Shown piece after piece: positions 8,025-16,265 of a DNA stretch of 17,932 nt. Within the stretch, counting starts at the first letter, position 1. The number at the start of each line of letters is the position of its first letter. Where the stretch lies: assembly GCA_016208845.1 (NCBI GenBank), contig JACQXH010000114.1:1-17932 (forward strand), read 5' to 3'. The notes below the pieces were generated by a model. That model was not told the DNA's origin. It did no database searches and worked only from the letters and a program-made list of their open reading frames with translations. The translations under genes and the position numbers were made by a program. Source of the stretch: Nitrospirota bacterium. Lineage in GTDB: Bacteria; Nitrospirota; Thermodesulfovibrionia; UBA6902; BMS3Bbin08.

Positions 8025-8789
8025 TCACTCAAAAAGTGCTATATATTTCTGAAAAATAAACACACGGTTGCGCTTGAACCCCGTAGACTCGCGAAGAATG
8101 CCTAACTTAACCAAGTCATCTATCAGGCGCAACGCTGTGGAAATATTGACCGAAAGGCCGGCAGCCAAATCTTGTCCATCCAGAATCGGCTTGCTGTACA
8201 GCAAATGCAGGGCAGCTTGGGCGAGCTTTGCTTTTTTGCCCAGTGTCAGAATTTCCCGCTCACATTCCGTACGCAAGGCGATAATCGCCTTGAAGGTTTG
8301 AATTGAGCTTTCTGCCGTTAGCCGTACCCCTTCCAGAAAGAACTTTAGCCATTGGCCAAGATCGTTGTGGGTACGCGCCCGATTGAGGTTGTCATAATAG
8401 AGTTGTTTATGCTGTTCAATAAATGCGGACAAGTATAAAGACGGCTTCACCAGCAACCCTGTGCTCACCAGATACAAAGTAATCAACAGACGCCCGATTC
8501 TTCCGTTGCCATCCAAAAAAGGATGGATGGTTTCAAACTGGTAATGGGCGATACCGATCTTTATCAGATCCGGCGTAGGCTTGCTTTGATCGTTGAGGAA
8601 TCGTTCCAAATCCGCCATCAGATCCGGCACATCGTCGTGATGGGGTGGAATAAAGACCGCGCTCTTGAGTGAGGCCCCTCCGATCCAGTTTTGACTGCTG
8701 CGGAACTCGCCGGGCAGTTTATGTGTGCCACGAACACCTTGTAACAGTGTACGATGGGTATCCTTTAGCAAACGTCCCGAAAGCGGCAA
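8025..8789 (-). CDS. fic: Fic-domain protein, catalytic and winged-helix part (after frameshift)
   Basis: Fic enzymes usually AMPylate target proteins. This 254-residue frame holds the complete active motif HPFLDGNGRIGR (89-100), the flap region around GGASLKSAVFIPPHHDDV, and a C-terminal winged-helix-like domain (about 190-245, GQDLAAGLSVNISTALRLIDDLVKLGIL). Relatives begin with an N-terminal inhibitory helix that here lies in another frame (8765-9040). The TTG at 8789 is only the first possible start and has no good ribosome binding site. If translated alone, the product would lack the autoinhibitory helix. It ends 11 nt before hsdR, in the same operon. The winged helix makes it a candidate autoregulator of the operators upstream. 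Confidence 0.85.
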   Translation of the reverse strand: MPLSGRLLKDTHRTLLQGVRGTHKLPGEFRSSQNWIGGASLKSAVFIPPHHDDVPDLMADLERFLNDQSKPTPDLIKIGIAHYQFETIHPFLDGNGRIGRLLITLYLVSTGLLVKPSLYLSAFIEQHKQLYYDNLNRARTHNDLGQWLKFFLEGVRLTAESSIQTFKAIIALRTECEREILTLGKKAKLAQAALHLLYSKPILDGQDLAAGLSVNISTALRLIDDLVKLGILRESTGFKRNRVFIFQKYIALFE

Positions 8790-9040
8790 CTGCGCCAGTG
8801 ACGCTCAATGCGGCTGCTGGTGGTCGCCTCCTTGCTGACATGCATCCGGATGAAGTAATCAACATCAGGAACCAACTGCGAGAACGCATTCAGTTCTCCC
8901 AGTTTTCTGTCCGCCTGACTGAGCAGCCAAAGCAGATTGCCATCGCTCAGAGTCCAGTCATGATCCACCTGTGAAGGCATAAAACTCTGGTACTGGTATT
9001 GTTGCTTATAACTGCCTGATTTGTAATCTTTTATATCCAT
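8765..9040 (-). pseudogene. fic: Fic N-terminal fragment with inhibitory motif, frame lost after SSRIE
   Basis: The ATG at 9040 is preceded by AGGGATG at ribosome-binding distance and starts MDIKDYKSGSYKQQYQYQ, a typical start of the Fic subfamily with an N-terminal DUF4172-like region. It runs to TSSRIE at residues 74-79, the inhibitory (S/T)xxxE(G/N) motif, then reads RHWRSCRFRDVC and stops at TAA 8765-8767. The partner frame upstream of 8789 reads ASLAQLPLSGRLLKD, which fits the normal sequence some 40 residues further on. A segment of roughly 120 nt is therefore missing near 8803-8807, with loss of frame. Size is judged from memory of relatives. Confidence 0.8.
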
Positions 9041-9058
9041 TTTAACATCCCTGCTTAC

Positions 9059-9084
9059 TGCAAATACAAAACATCTTATTTGCA
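9059..9084. promoter_or_regulatory. Operator 2: 26-bp palindrome upstream of fic
   Basis: Perfect 8-bp arms TGCAAATA (9059-9066) and TATTTGCA (9077-9084) flank a 10-nt centre. It lies downstream of the predicted fic transcription start and 18 nt before the ATG. GCTTAC precedes it on the plus strand, as it does the other copy. Confidence 0.75.
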
Positions 9085-9098
9085 CTTAATGCGCTTAC

Positions 9099-9124
9099 TG
9101 CGAATATAACATTTCTTATTCGCA
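9099..9124. promoter_or_regulatory. Operator 1: 26-bp palindrome over the fic -10 box and spacer
   Basis: Perfect 8-bp arms TGCGAATA (9099-9106) and TATTCGCA (9117-9124) flank a 10-nt centre. Compared with operator 2, one base differs in each arm and the two changes compensate, so symmetry is kept. The centres are 40 bp apart, close to four helical turns. Confidence 0.75.
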
Positions 9125-9131
9125 TTTGCAA
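9103..9131 (-). promoter_or_regulatory. Predicted sigma-70-type promoter for fic-hsdR-peptidase
   Basis: On the minus strand, TTGCAA (9126-9131) and TATATT (9103-9108) are separated by exactly 17 nt. The -35 box begins immediately after the hsdS stop, and operator 1 covers the -10 box and most of the spacer. This would give the restriction half of the island its own, repressible promoter. Confidence 0.6.
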
Positions 9132-9132
9132 C

Positions 9133-10311
9133 TCATACCAAGCGTATTCTCCCCGTCAACAATTCCTGCATCATCCCCTGTTTTATCTGTTTGTATTTGG
9201 TAAGTCTGGTTTCCAGTGCTGATATTTCGGCATCCATGTCGGAGAGGATGGTGGCTATGCGAGTTTGTTCTTTAAGAGGTGGAAGATGAATTTCTATGTT
9301 CTCAATGGTTTTTGCATTTAAACTTGGAACCCCCGAAGCTTCGTTGTGTGAATACCAATCTATCAATACAAATCTGTAAAAAATAAATTTAGGAACAACT
9401 GCTTCAGAAAGCTCAGTATAGAAAATCGTATCTATTGCCCAAAAGGGACTTTCAGCAAATTGTGGGTCATCAATGGTTCCTTTTCTTCCAATTAAAACTG
9501 ATGGCTTGTCATATAAAAACTGTCTTGCTTTACCAATAATTCCACCAGTAGCTATTATAGGATACTCCCCGCTTTCTACTACAACATCCTTTTGACTTCT
9601 TCCATGTTTTACTTTCAATATCTCCCCCAACTTCTTCATCACCCACTTGTCTGAACTATGATTTTTATGATTCTTTTGATTGCCCTGATTTTTTTTCTGA
9701 ATCTTTAAATCATCTTCATCATACAAATCATACGAAACACAGTTCAGACATTTTTGCATGGCTCCCTGCTTGATGTTGCGTTTTTTGGCAATGAGTTTTT
9801 CCAGAGATTGGATCAGGGCATCGGCATCGCTTAAGGCGTTGGCAATGGCGGTTTGTTCGGCTTTGGTGGGAGGGAGGGGGACTTGCATATCTGCAATCAT
9901 TTCCATCCGCACTGAATCAACAGATGATTTGGCTGTCATCTGCATGATTCGCTTGAAAAAATTATTACTGAAATACAGAAAGAAGTAGTAACCGTCTATC
10001 TCGTCTTTAAAGTCGCTGACTTTATATACCCGCTGATGGAAATCAAATTTCCCTTTTATGTAATGAAACACTTTTCCTGTACCCACTCCATCACCGGCAG
10101 TTAATACAGCCTCACCATTAAAGGAATAGCTGTTTATTCTTTCAACTGTCTGAGAGCGAACGAAAAATGGATATTCTCCAGAATCAACACGATCTTGGGT
10201 ATTCTTTGAACCCGTTGTAATCGAAGCAAGATTTTTAATTTTATCAGTAGCCCAATCCTCCGGAATCACCCCCACCTCAGTCTGCTTATAACCCGTCGGA
10301 ATGTTACTCAT
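9133..10311 (-). CDS. hsdS: Type I RM specificity subunit HsdS
   Basis: HsdS recognises the bipartite target and bridges HsdM and HsdR. The 392 residues show two target recognition domains, about 17-145 and 223-342, each followed by the repeated helical spacer: LPPTKAEQTAIANALSDADA to KQGAMQ (146-186), and LPPLKEQTRIATILSDMDAE to KQGMMQELLTG (343-387). The N-terminus MSNIPTGYKQTEVGVIPEDW is typical. Between the first spacer and TRD2, residues 188-221 are an unusual Asn/Lys/His-rich stretch encoded by a palindromic element. The ATG overlaps the yhcG stop by 8 nt (ATGAGTAA). The gene appears intact, so a methyltransferase could form with HsdM. Confidence 0.92.
   Translation of the reverse strand: MSNIPTGYKQTEVGVIPEDWATDKIKNLASITTGSKNTQDRVDSGEYPFFVRSQTVERINSYSFNGEAVLTAGDGVGTGKVFHYIKGKFDFHQRVYKVSDFKDEIDGYYFFLYFSNNFFKRIMQMTAKSSVDSVRMEMIADMQVPLPPTKAEQTAIANALSDADALIQSLEKLIAKKRNIKQGAMQKCLNCVSYDLYDEDDLKIQKKNQGNQKNHKNHSSDKWVMKKLGEILKVKHGRSQKDVVVESGEYPIIATGGIIGKARQFLYDKPSVLIGRKGTIDDPQFAESPFWAIDTIFYTELSEAVVPKFIFYRFVLIDWYSHNEASGVPSLNAKTIENIEIHLPPLKEQTRIATILSDMDAEISALETRLTKYKQIKQGMMQELLTGRIRLV
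9648..9750. repeat. About 103-bp imperfect palindrome (MITE-like) embedded in hsdS
   Basis: The ends are inverted repeats: TGTCTGAACTATG at 9648-9660 and the complement of TGTCTGAACTGTG at 9738-9750, matching 12 of 13. Similarity continues inward, with TATGATT and GATTT blocks at the same spacing on both arms. The element adds about 34 codons to hsdS without a stop, between KQGAMQ and KWVMKKLGE. Its coding sense gives YDLYDEDDL and NQKNHKNHSSD. Elements with this TGTCTGAACT look are familiar to me as dispersed repeats in bacterial genomes; copy number here is unchecked. Confidence 0.7.
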
Positions 10312-11416
10312 CCGATCCTCCCGACAACTCGGCTTCTATCTCCTCGATGCTTGGGAGAATGCCATCCAATTCTTTCGGTAATGATTGCATTATTTGGCGT
10401 TCCCAGTTTGCCACGCCAATCGGATTGGTATAGCCTGACAGGGAATATTCCACCACCATTTTATTTTTTGATTTAACAAGCAGCAGCCCAATAGTTTTTT
10501 TATCATCAGGATGGCGCAGCAGGTCATCAACAATATTAAGATACATATTCAGCTTACTGATATAACCGGGGTCAAAACCACCCGCTTTAAGCTCTACCAC
10601 TACATAGCACCGCAGTTTAAGGTGATAAAAAAGCAGATCAATATAGAAATCGCTTCCGCCAACTTCTAATTGAACCTGCCTTCCTACAAACGCAAATCCC
10701 TGTCCTAACTCTAAAAGAAACTTTTGAATATGGTCAATCAGTTTTTGTTCCAGTTCGGCTTCTCTGCGCGGATCAGCCGTGCCTAAAAAATCAAAAATAT
10801 AAGGGTCCTTAAATACCTGTGCCGTCAGGTCCGAGTCGGCAGGGGGCAAAGCAGCTTTAAAATTATTGACAGTGGAACCTTTTCTCAGATGCAGTTGTGT
10901 TTCTATTTGAATTACCAGCATGTCTTTACCCAAACCGAGCTCCAGTGTCTTTTGTGCGTACCAGAGTCGCAGTTTTGGATCATCCAGTTTATCCAGAAGC
11001 GTTAAATTGCTGCGCCACGGAATTTGTGCAACGGTGCGTTGCACTATTTCCCTGTCGGGCCATGCTCCTGCGAATTTTCGCATATACTTGAGATTTCTTG
11101 GCGAAAATCCGCTCATGTCAGGGAATGCGGATTTCAAATCATGAGAAAGGCGGTCAATGATTTTTGCCCCCCAGCCTTCAGATTGTTGGCGATGAAGAAT
11201 GGACTGACCAATCTCCCAGTACAGCAATATCATTGCCGCATTGGCTGAAAGCACGGTTTTGAGCCGTTCACTGATAATGCGTTCCTTGAGATTCTTTAAA
11301 AAAGATCCATATCCTTTGGGCATCTCTGTTAAGGCGGTCGGTGCAGGGATAATAACCTCAGATTTTTGTTGTCCCATTGATTTGCGGCTGCTATTGTCAG
11401 ATTTTTTAATTCCCAT
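10304..11416 (-). CDS. yhcG: DUF1016/YhcG-type PD-(D/E)xK nuclease family protein
   Basis: The 370-residue protein has the N-terminal DUF1016 helical domain (LLYWEIGQSI; GWGAKIIDRLSHDLKSAFP; FSPRNLKYMRKFAGAWP; IPWRSNLTLLDKL) and a C-terminal nuclease-like domain (GFAFVGRQ; DFYIDLLFYHLKL; VVVELKAG) with probable active-site D260, E275 and K277. Members are frequent companions of type I RM systems and are thought to be accessory nucleases; the exact role is not established. The start at 11416 gives an 11-nt overlap with hsdM, and a GTG at 11449 would add 11 residues without family support. It ends with TAA, overlapping the hsdS ATG. Confidence 0.87.
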   Translation of the reverse strand: MGIKKSDNSSRKSMGQQKSEVIIPAPTALTEMPKGYGSFLKNLKERIISERLKTVLSANAAMILLYWEIGQSILHRQQSEGWGAKIIDRLSHDLKSAFPDMSGFSPRNLKYMRKFAGAWPDREIVQRTVAQIPWRSNLTLLDKLDDPKLRLWYAQKTLELGLGKDMLVIQIETQLHLRKGSTVNNFKAALPPADSDLTAQVFKDPYIFDFLGTADPRREAELEQKLIDHIQKFLLELGQGFAFVGRQVQLEVGGSDFYIDLLFYHLKLRCYVVVELKAGGFDPGYISKLNMYLNIVDDLLRHPDDKKTIGLLLVKSKNKMVVEYSLSGYTNPIGVANWERQIMQSLPKELDGILPSIEEIEAELSGGSDE

Positions 11417-13823
11417 TATTCTTGTACCCCATCTTTTCAAGGTGAGCACTGACTTTATTTTCCAGATCGCTGACCTCGGCAGTCTGCTTGGGCAACGGTG
11501 TTTCGTACCGCTCTGCTAATTCTTTTATCCGTTGGGTCAACCGCTGGCTGATTCTATCCATTTCAGTGCGAATATCCTTATCTATGGTCGCCATCCATTT
11601 CTCATCCACCACCAGCGTTTTGATCTCGTCTTCCGTAAGCGTGGGATATTTGGCATAGAGCTTTTTGTCTAATTCAGCACTGGCTTCTTTGATCTTCCGG
11701 TTGGTTTCCGCCTGCCATTCGAGAAGGTCAAGATAAGTTTTTAAAACCTTTATCTCTTCCTTCGCATCAGCGTCACCCTTAATCTCTTTCAGCCGAGCCT
11801 GCACATTGCCCTTATTTACCTTGTCCAGTTCAGCAAAATAGCCTTCTTCCCCGCTATGCTCTTCTTCCAGTTCAGTAAGCTGTCCGGCAATGGTCTCATT
11901 TTCGGCTTCCAGGGCATCAATTGCCTGTTTATCTTTGAGGAAGAAGCGGTTTATCACCAGCTCCTTGGGCACAAGATCACAGGTCCAGCCTTTGTCGACC
12001 ATCTTTTTCTGTTTGTTTTCAACCAGTATGCGGTAGGTCTCAGCCTTCCAGCCATCAGCGGCGACTATGTAACAGTCATCCTGCATCACCTCAGCCCAGT
12101 AGTCCATCAGGTGCTGATAGACATCGTAATTATCAATCAGGTTCTTGCCGGTGTATTGAGCGAGCAGGCTTTCAGAAAGCTCAAAGATCACCTCTTTGGG
12201 ATGCAGGCCAGCTTCCAGTGCCTTGAGGTAAATGGTGCTCTTCTTTCTCCATTTGGCAAAAAGAGTATTCATCTCTTTGATAAAGGCCTCAAACTCCGGA
12301 TGCTCAAAAATAGTTTTCTTGATGGCATCCTTTTCAACCTTCAGTTTCAGGTAATTTTTCCGTTTACTCTTGCCGAAGAGTGAATCCTTGAGCGTCGGAC
12401 ACACTTCCCAATAACTTCCCAGCGCATCAATATCCGCAACTGGAATATCACCCAAAAGATGAGCTTCAATATTTTGAATGTCTTCAGCTTCCTGACTGTC
12501 GATATAGCGGGGAATATTCAGATTGAATTCATTCTTCTCAATCTCGGCAAACGGAACCATACGTGAATATTTGGCAATCTCGGTCTGCTTATTGAAGACA
12601 TCGACAATCTTGTGAATGTCCATACTGCGAAGCCGGTTCTTATTGCCGTCTTTCATAAAACCCTTACCGGCATCTATCATAAAAATGCCTTTGCGGTTAT
12701 GGGCATTCTCTTTATCAAGCACAATAATACAGGCCGGAATGCCTGTACCGTAAAAGAGGTTGGTAGGCAGGCCGATGATTCCTTTGATGTAACCCTTGCG
12801 GATAATATTCTTGCGTATTTCCGCTTCCGCATTGCCTCTGAACAAAACGCCGTGTGGAAGGATACAGGCGCCCTTGCCCTTGCTTTTCAACGTACGGATA
12901 ATATGAAGCAGATAGGCGTAATCCCCGTTTTTTGCAGGGGGAATGCCATAGTCTTTAAACCGTCCGTGAATGTCACCAACAGTGTCAACTCCATTGCCCC
13001 AGCGTTTATCACTGAACGGGGGATTGGCAACCACATAGTCATAGGTTTTTAATGCACCATTTGCATCAAGGAAAAGCGGGCTTGCCAGAGTGTTGCCCTG
13101 TTTGATTTCTGCTGTAGGATTATTATGCAAAATCATATTCATTCGAGCCAAACCGGCAGTGGCGGAGTCTTTCTCCTGCCCGTAAAGAGTAATGCTCTTA
13201 CCTGCTTCATCCGCAACCTTGAGGAGCAATGAACCGGAACCGCTGGTGGGGTCGTGAGCAGTTGTTTGCGCGCTGGTGTTGGCGGGATTAATCCCGATGA
13301 TCTTTGCCATAATGCGGCTGACTTCCGCAGGCGTATAGAACTGACCTTTGCTCTTGCCGCTTTCTGTAGCGAAGTGGCGCATCAGGTATTCGTAAGCATC
13401 GCCCAGGATATCGTCGCCCTCCGCCCGGTTCTTGCTGAAGTCCAGCGCCTTGTTCTCAAAGATGGCTATCAGATTGGTAAGACGGTCAACCATTTCCTTG
13501 CCGCTGCCGAGTTTGGTCACATCATTAAAGTCCGGCATGTCGGACAACTTGTTCGCGTCAGCAATAGGGGCGATGATCTTTTTATTGATATCATCGCCGA
13601 TGGTTGGCTTCCCTTTAAGCGCCACCATATCACTGAAGGTCGCCCCTTTGGGAATGGTAATAGGGGCATAGGGCATACCTGTAAATTTATCGCTGATGTA
13701 TTTGATAAATAACATCACCAGTACATAGTCCTTGTACTGGCTTGCATCCATACCGCCCCGGAGTTCATCACAGCAACGTAACCATTTAGTTACATGGGAG
13801 GGATAGGCGTAATTCCGATTCAA
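11406..13823 (-). CDS. hsdM: Type I RM DNA methyltransferase subunit HsdM
   Basis: HsdM transfers methyl groups from AdoMet to adenine in the HsdS-chosen site. The 805-residue protein contains the N-terminal bundle (LRGGMDASQYKDYVLVMLFIKYISD, 21-45), QFYTP (161-165), the AdoMet motif DPTSGSGS (191-198) and catalytic NPPF (267-270). A long, highly charged, probably coiled-coil C-terminal region (about 600-790) makes it larger than classic 500-residue HsdM. The start is TTG at 13823, the codon directly after the comEC TGA and in the same frame. The next Met (residue 25) lies inside a conserved segment, and the distance from the TTG to LRG fits relatives. No good ribosome binding site is seen, so translation may depend on comEC. 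It ends with TAA and overlaps yhcG. Confidence 0.92.
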   Translation of the reverse strand: MNRNYAYPSHVTKWLRCCDELRGGMDASQYKDYVLVMLFIKYISDKFTGMPYAPITIPKGATFSDMVALKGKPTIGDDINKKIIAPIADANKLSDMPDFNDVTKLGSGKEMVDRLTNLIAIFENKALDFSKNRAEGDDILGDAYEYLMRHFATESGKSKGQFYTPAEVSRIMAKIIGINPANTSAQTTAHDPTSGSGSLLLKVADEAGKSITLYGQEKDSATAGLARMNMILHNNPTAEIKQGNTLASPLFLDANGALKTYDYVVANPPFSDKRWGNGVDTVGDIHGRFKDYGIPPAKNGDYAYLLHIIRTLKSKGKGACILPHGVLFRGNAEAEIRKNIIRKGYIKGIIGLPTNLFYGTGIPACIIVLDKENAHNRKGIFMIDAGKGFMKDGNKNRLRSMDIHKIVDVFNKQTEIAKYSRMVPFAEIEKNEFNLNIPRYIDSQEAEDIQNIEAHLLGDIPVADIDALGSYWEVCPTLKDSLFGKSKRKNYLKLKVEKDAIKKTIFEHPEFEAFIKEMNTLFAKWRKKSTIYLKALEAGLHPKEVIFELSESLLAQYTGKNLIDNYDVYQHLMDYWAEVMQDDCYIVAADGWKAETYRILVENKQKKMVDKGWTCDLVPKELVINRFFLKDKQAIDALEAENETIAGQLTELEEEHSGEEGYFAELDKVNKGNVQARLKEIKGDADAKEEIKVLKTYLDLLEWQAETNRKIKEASAELDKKLYAKYPTLTEDEIKTLVVDEKWMATIDKDIRTEMDRISQRLTQRIKELAERYETPLPKQTAEVSDLENKVSAHLEKMGYKNNGN

Positions 13824-16265
13824 TCAAAACAAAAGCTTTAAATTTTCCATTTCATCTCTTAATCCCTTAACTTCCTTGAATGTGCTGTCCCAATAGGTTT
13901 TTATTTCATAAGATCCATCTTTTGCAGTCACAGTAACTGCCCCGTCCATATCTGTCCTGTAGAGCCTGATGCCGGCATATTTATAGCGCTCAATGGTTTC
14001 TTCATGAGGGTGATTAAATGAATTGGCCTTGCCGACACTGGCCACTGCTACTTTCGGGCTGACTGACATGAGAAATTCATCGGAGCTTGAAGTCCGTCCG
14101 CCGTGATGGGGCACTTTTAAAATATCACTCTTCAGCCATTTGCCGAGATGAATCAAATCTTCTTCAGCATTGTTTTCTATATCTCCCGTAAGCAGGATTG
14201 CCGCTTCATTTGATTCTATTTTCAAAACGAGGGAACTGCTGTTTTGATCTGAAAATTCTCCCCTTGAGGAGCCGGCATAAAATTCATTATACGGATGCAA
14301 TACATAAATCTTATAATTTTCAGCCTCAAGTACATCGCCCCTTTTAAGAATTTTTGAAGGGATCCTTTTCTCCTGCATTTTTTTGGAAAATGTATCTATT
14401 TCCAGGGCCTTCTTTCCGTTAAGCCATATCTCCCCAACTCTAAAATTATCCATAATATAAATTAATCCTCCGAAGTGGTCAGGATGCGCATGGCTTAATA
14501 CAAGGTAATCGATCTTTCTTATCCCTTTGGACCATAAATACGGCGCAACAGCCCTTTGTCCCATGTCAGGTTCGTATGTGCCTCCGTCAACGAGCATGAC
14601 TCGTTTATCGGGTAGTTCTATAAGGGATGAATCTCCCTGGCCGACATCTATAAATGTAATCCTGAAATTCTCCTTATACAGAAGAGGACCGGCCAAATAG
14701 AGGCCAATAACAATAATGATAGGTAACAGCCGCCATTTAGCTTTACTCTTAATGACAAATATAAGCGACAGGTAATACAGCGCCATGACAACGAAAGAAG
14801 GCCCCGGGACATGGAGGTTTGCAAAAGGAACATGGGATAAAATGTCTGCAAGATAAAAAGCAAAATGTGTCATCGCATCAGTCAGGGTATTTAGAGGCAT
14901 GATGGGCAAATTGAACAATAGGGCGCCGAATCCCGTAAAAAAACCAACAGGAAGCATTATGAAGCAAATAAACGGCGTAACTATGAGATTTGAGAGCGGT
15001 GAGATCAGAGGAAATTGCTTGAAATAAACAGCAGTCAGAGGCGCGGTACCCAAAACCGCAGCAATAGTTATGAGCATGGCCGTTCCTATTTTTTTAAATA
15101 AAAGTCTTTGGAACAGGGGCCTTTCTCCTTCACTCAGTTCCTTAAGGTCAGCCAGAGGGTCCTGATCTTTCTGGTCTGAATTATCTGTTTCTTCTTTCCC
15201 GACCACATACCCTATTGAAAGGACCGCAACAAATGAGAGCTGAAATGAAAGCTCAAAAAGCGCATCAGGCTGCCAAAGCAGGATTATGACAGCGGCTATA
15301 GAGAGCGAATTCAGCCACTGCCCCTTTCTTCCCAGAAAAAGCGCGAGCATATAGATAAAGATCATTATAAAAGACCGAATTGTGGGAGTGCTTGCACCGG
15401 ATATAAAGGCATATAAAAATAAAACAGGCAGAGTTGTTATTACTGCTGCTTGCGTCGGCGTAATATACAAAGTCATTTTCGTAAGGAATCCGGCAGGCAA
15501 TAATTTAACAGATGTCTTGACGATCTTAAAAATTATAAATGCGAGCAGTGCAAAGTGAGTCCCTGATATGCTTATAATATGCGTGAGTCCGGTTGTGCTG
15601 AAGGAATCCCTGATATCCTGGCTTATACCCCTCTGAAGGCCGAGTATAATTGCTTTTTGAAATGCTGCGCTATCAGGAGAAAGGCTATTGTCAATGATCC
15701 TGCCGAGCTTCTCACGTTTAAGGGACAGCCACGCAAGGAAACCTGTGCCGCTCCTGATCTTTCTGACATTATTGCTGACATATCCTGTTGCTATGATCCC
15801 ATCCTTTTTAGGGTCATATGCAATAATACCGGGATTGTGCAAGACCTTCGGCTCTTTTAACTTTGCGATTGAGCTGACCCGGTCACCGTATGAAGGAATA
15901 AAATTATCAGGCGAAACAGCAAGTCTAACCCTGCCATGAACAGGCCTTCCTTGAACATAGACATCCTCAAGGGTAAAGCGTGTTTTTTCGTTTGATGTCT
16001 CCGGGACATCTGCAACACTTCCCTCAACAGACACCTCGCTGTCAGGGAATTTGACCTCTGAAAGGGCCTCGTGACGCATAAAGCTGTAGAGGAAGCCAAA
16101 GGCAAAGACGGCTATCGCAAAAAAAATTCTTTTTTTATTTTTGCGCCGGGTTAAAAGCAGAAAGGTGATTGCTGAAACAAATAATACGCCTATCGAGACC
16201 GGAAAGAAGGAGAAAGAATTCTCTGCGGCGATCCCGCAAATAAATGAAGCAGCAGCACTGATCAT
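13824..16265 (-). CDS. comEC: ComEC/Rec2-family DNA uptake channel with metallo-beta-lactamase-like domain
   Basis: ComEC carries single-stranded DNA across the inner membrane during natural transformation. The 813 residues show the full layout: two N-terminal membrane spans (to about 63), an OB-like soluble region (70-170), the competence membrane domain with GLTHIISISGTHFALL (226-241) and SGASTPTIRSF (289-299), and many spans up to about 530. The C-terminal metallo-beta-lactamase-like domain has FIDVGQGD (538-545), SHAHPDHFGG (591-600), LLTGDIE and a later PHHGG segment. Metal-binding residues look intact, so nuclease activity is possible. ATG 16265 starts directly with the first membrane helix. 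AT-rich TTGAGT and TTATAT boxes upstream might form a weak promoter with almost no leader. The stop touches hsdM. Confidence 0.93.
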   Translation of the reverse strand: MISAAASFICGIAAENSFSFFPVSIGVLFVSAITFLLLTRRKNKKRIFFAIAVFAFGFLYSFMRHEALSEVKFPDSEVSVEGSVADVPETSNEKTRFTLEDVYVQGRPVHGRVRLAVSPDNFIPSYGDRVSSIAKLKEPKVLHNPGIIAYDPKKDGIIATGYVSNNVRKIRSGTGFLAWLSLKREKLGRIIDNSLSPDSAAFQKAIILGLQRGISQDIRDSFSTTGLTHIISISGTHFALLAFIIFKIVKTSVKLLPAGFLTKMTLYITPTQAAVITTLPVLFLYAFISGASTPTIRSFIMIFIYMLALFLGRKGQWLNSLSIAAVIILLWQPDALFELSFQLSFVAVLSIGYVVGKEETDNSDQKDQDPLADLKELSEGERPLFQRLLFKKIGTAMLITIAAVLGTAPLTAVYFKQFPLISPLSNLIVTPFICFIMLPVGFFTGFGALLFNLPIMPLNTLTDAMTHFAFYLADILSHVPFANLHVPGPSFVVMALYYLSLIFVIKSKAKWRLLPIIIVIGLYLAGPLLYKENFRITFIDVGQGDSSLIELPDKRVMLVDGGTYEPDMGQRAVAPYLWSKGIRKIDYLVLSHAHPDHFGGLIYIMDNFRVGEIWLNGKKALEIDTFSKKMQEKRIPSKILKRGDVLEAENYKIYVLHPYNEFYAGSSRGEFSDQNSSSLVLKIESNEAAILLTGDIENNAEEDLIHLGKWLKSDILKVPHHGGRTSSSDEFLMSVSPKVAVASVGKANSFNHPHEETIERYKYAGIRLYRTDMDGAVTVTAKDGSYEIKTYWDSTFKEVKGLRDEMENLKLLF

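Noticed and set aside
11856..13712. Plus-strand ORFs of 140-175 codons inside hsdM
   Set aside because: They are antisense shadows of a conserved gene and show no recognisable domains.
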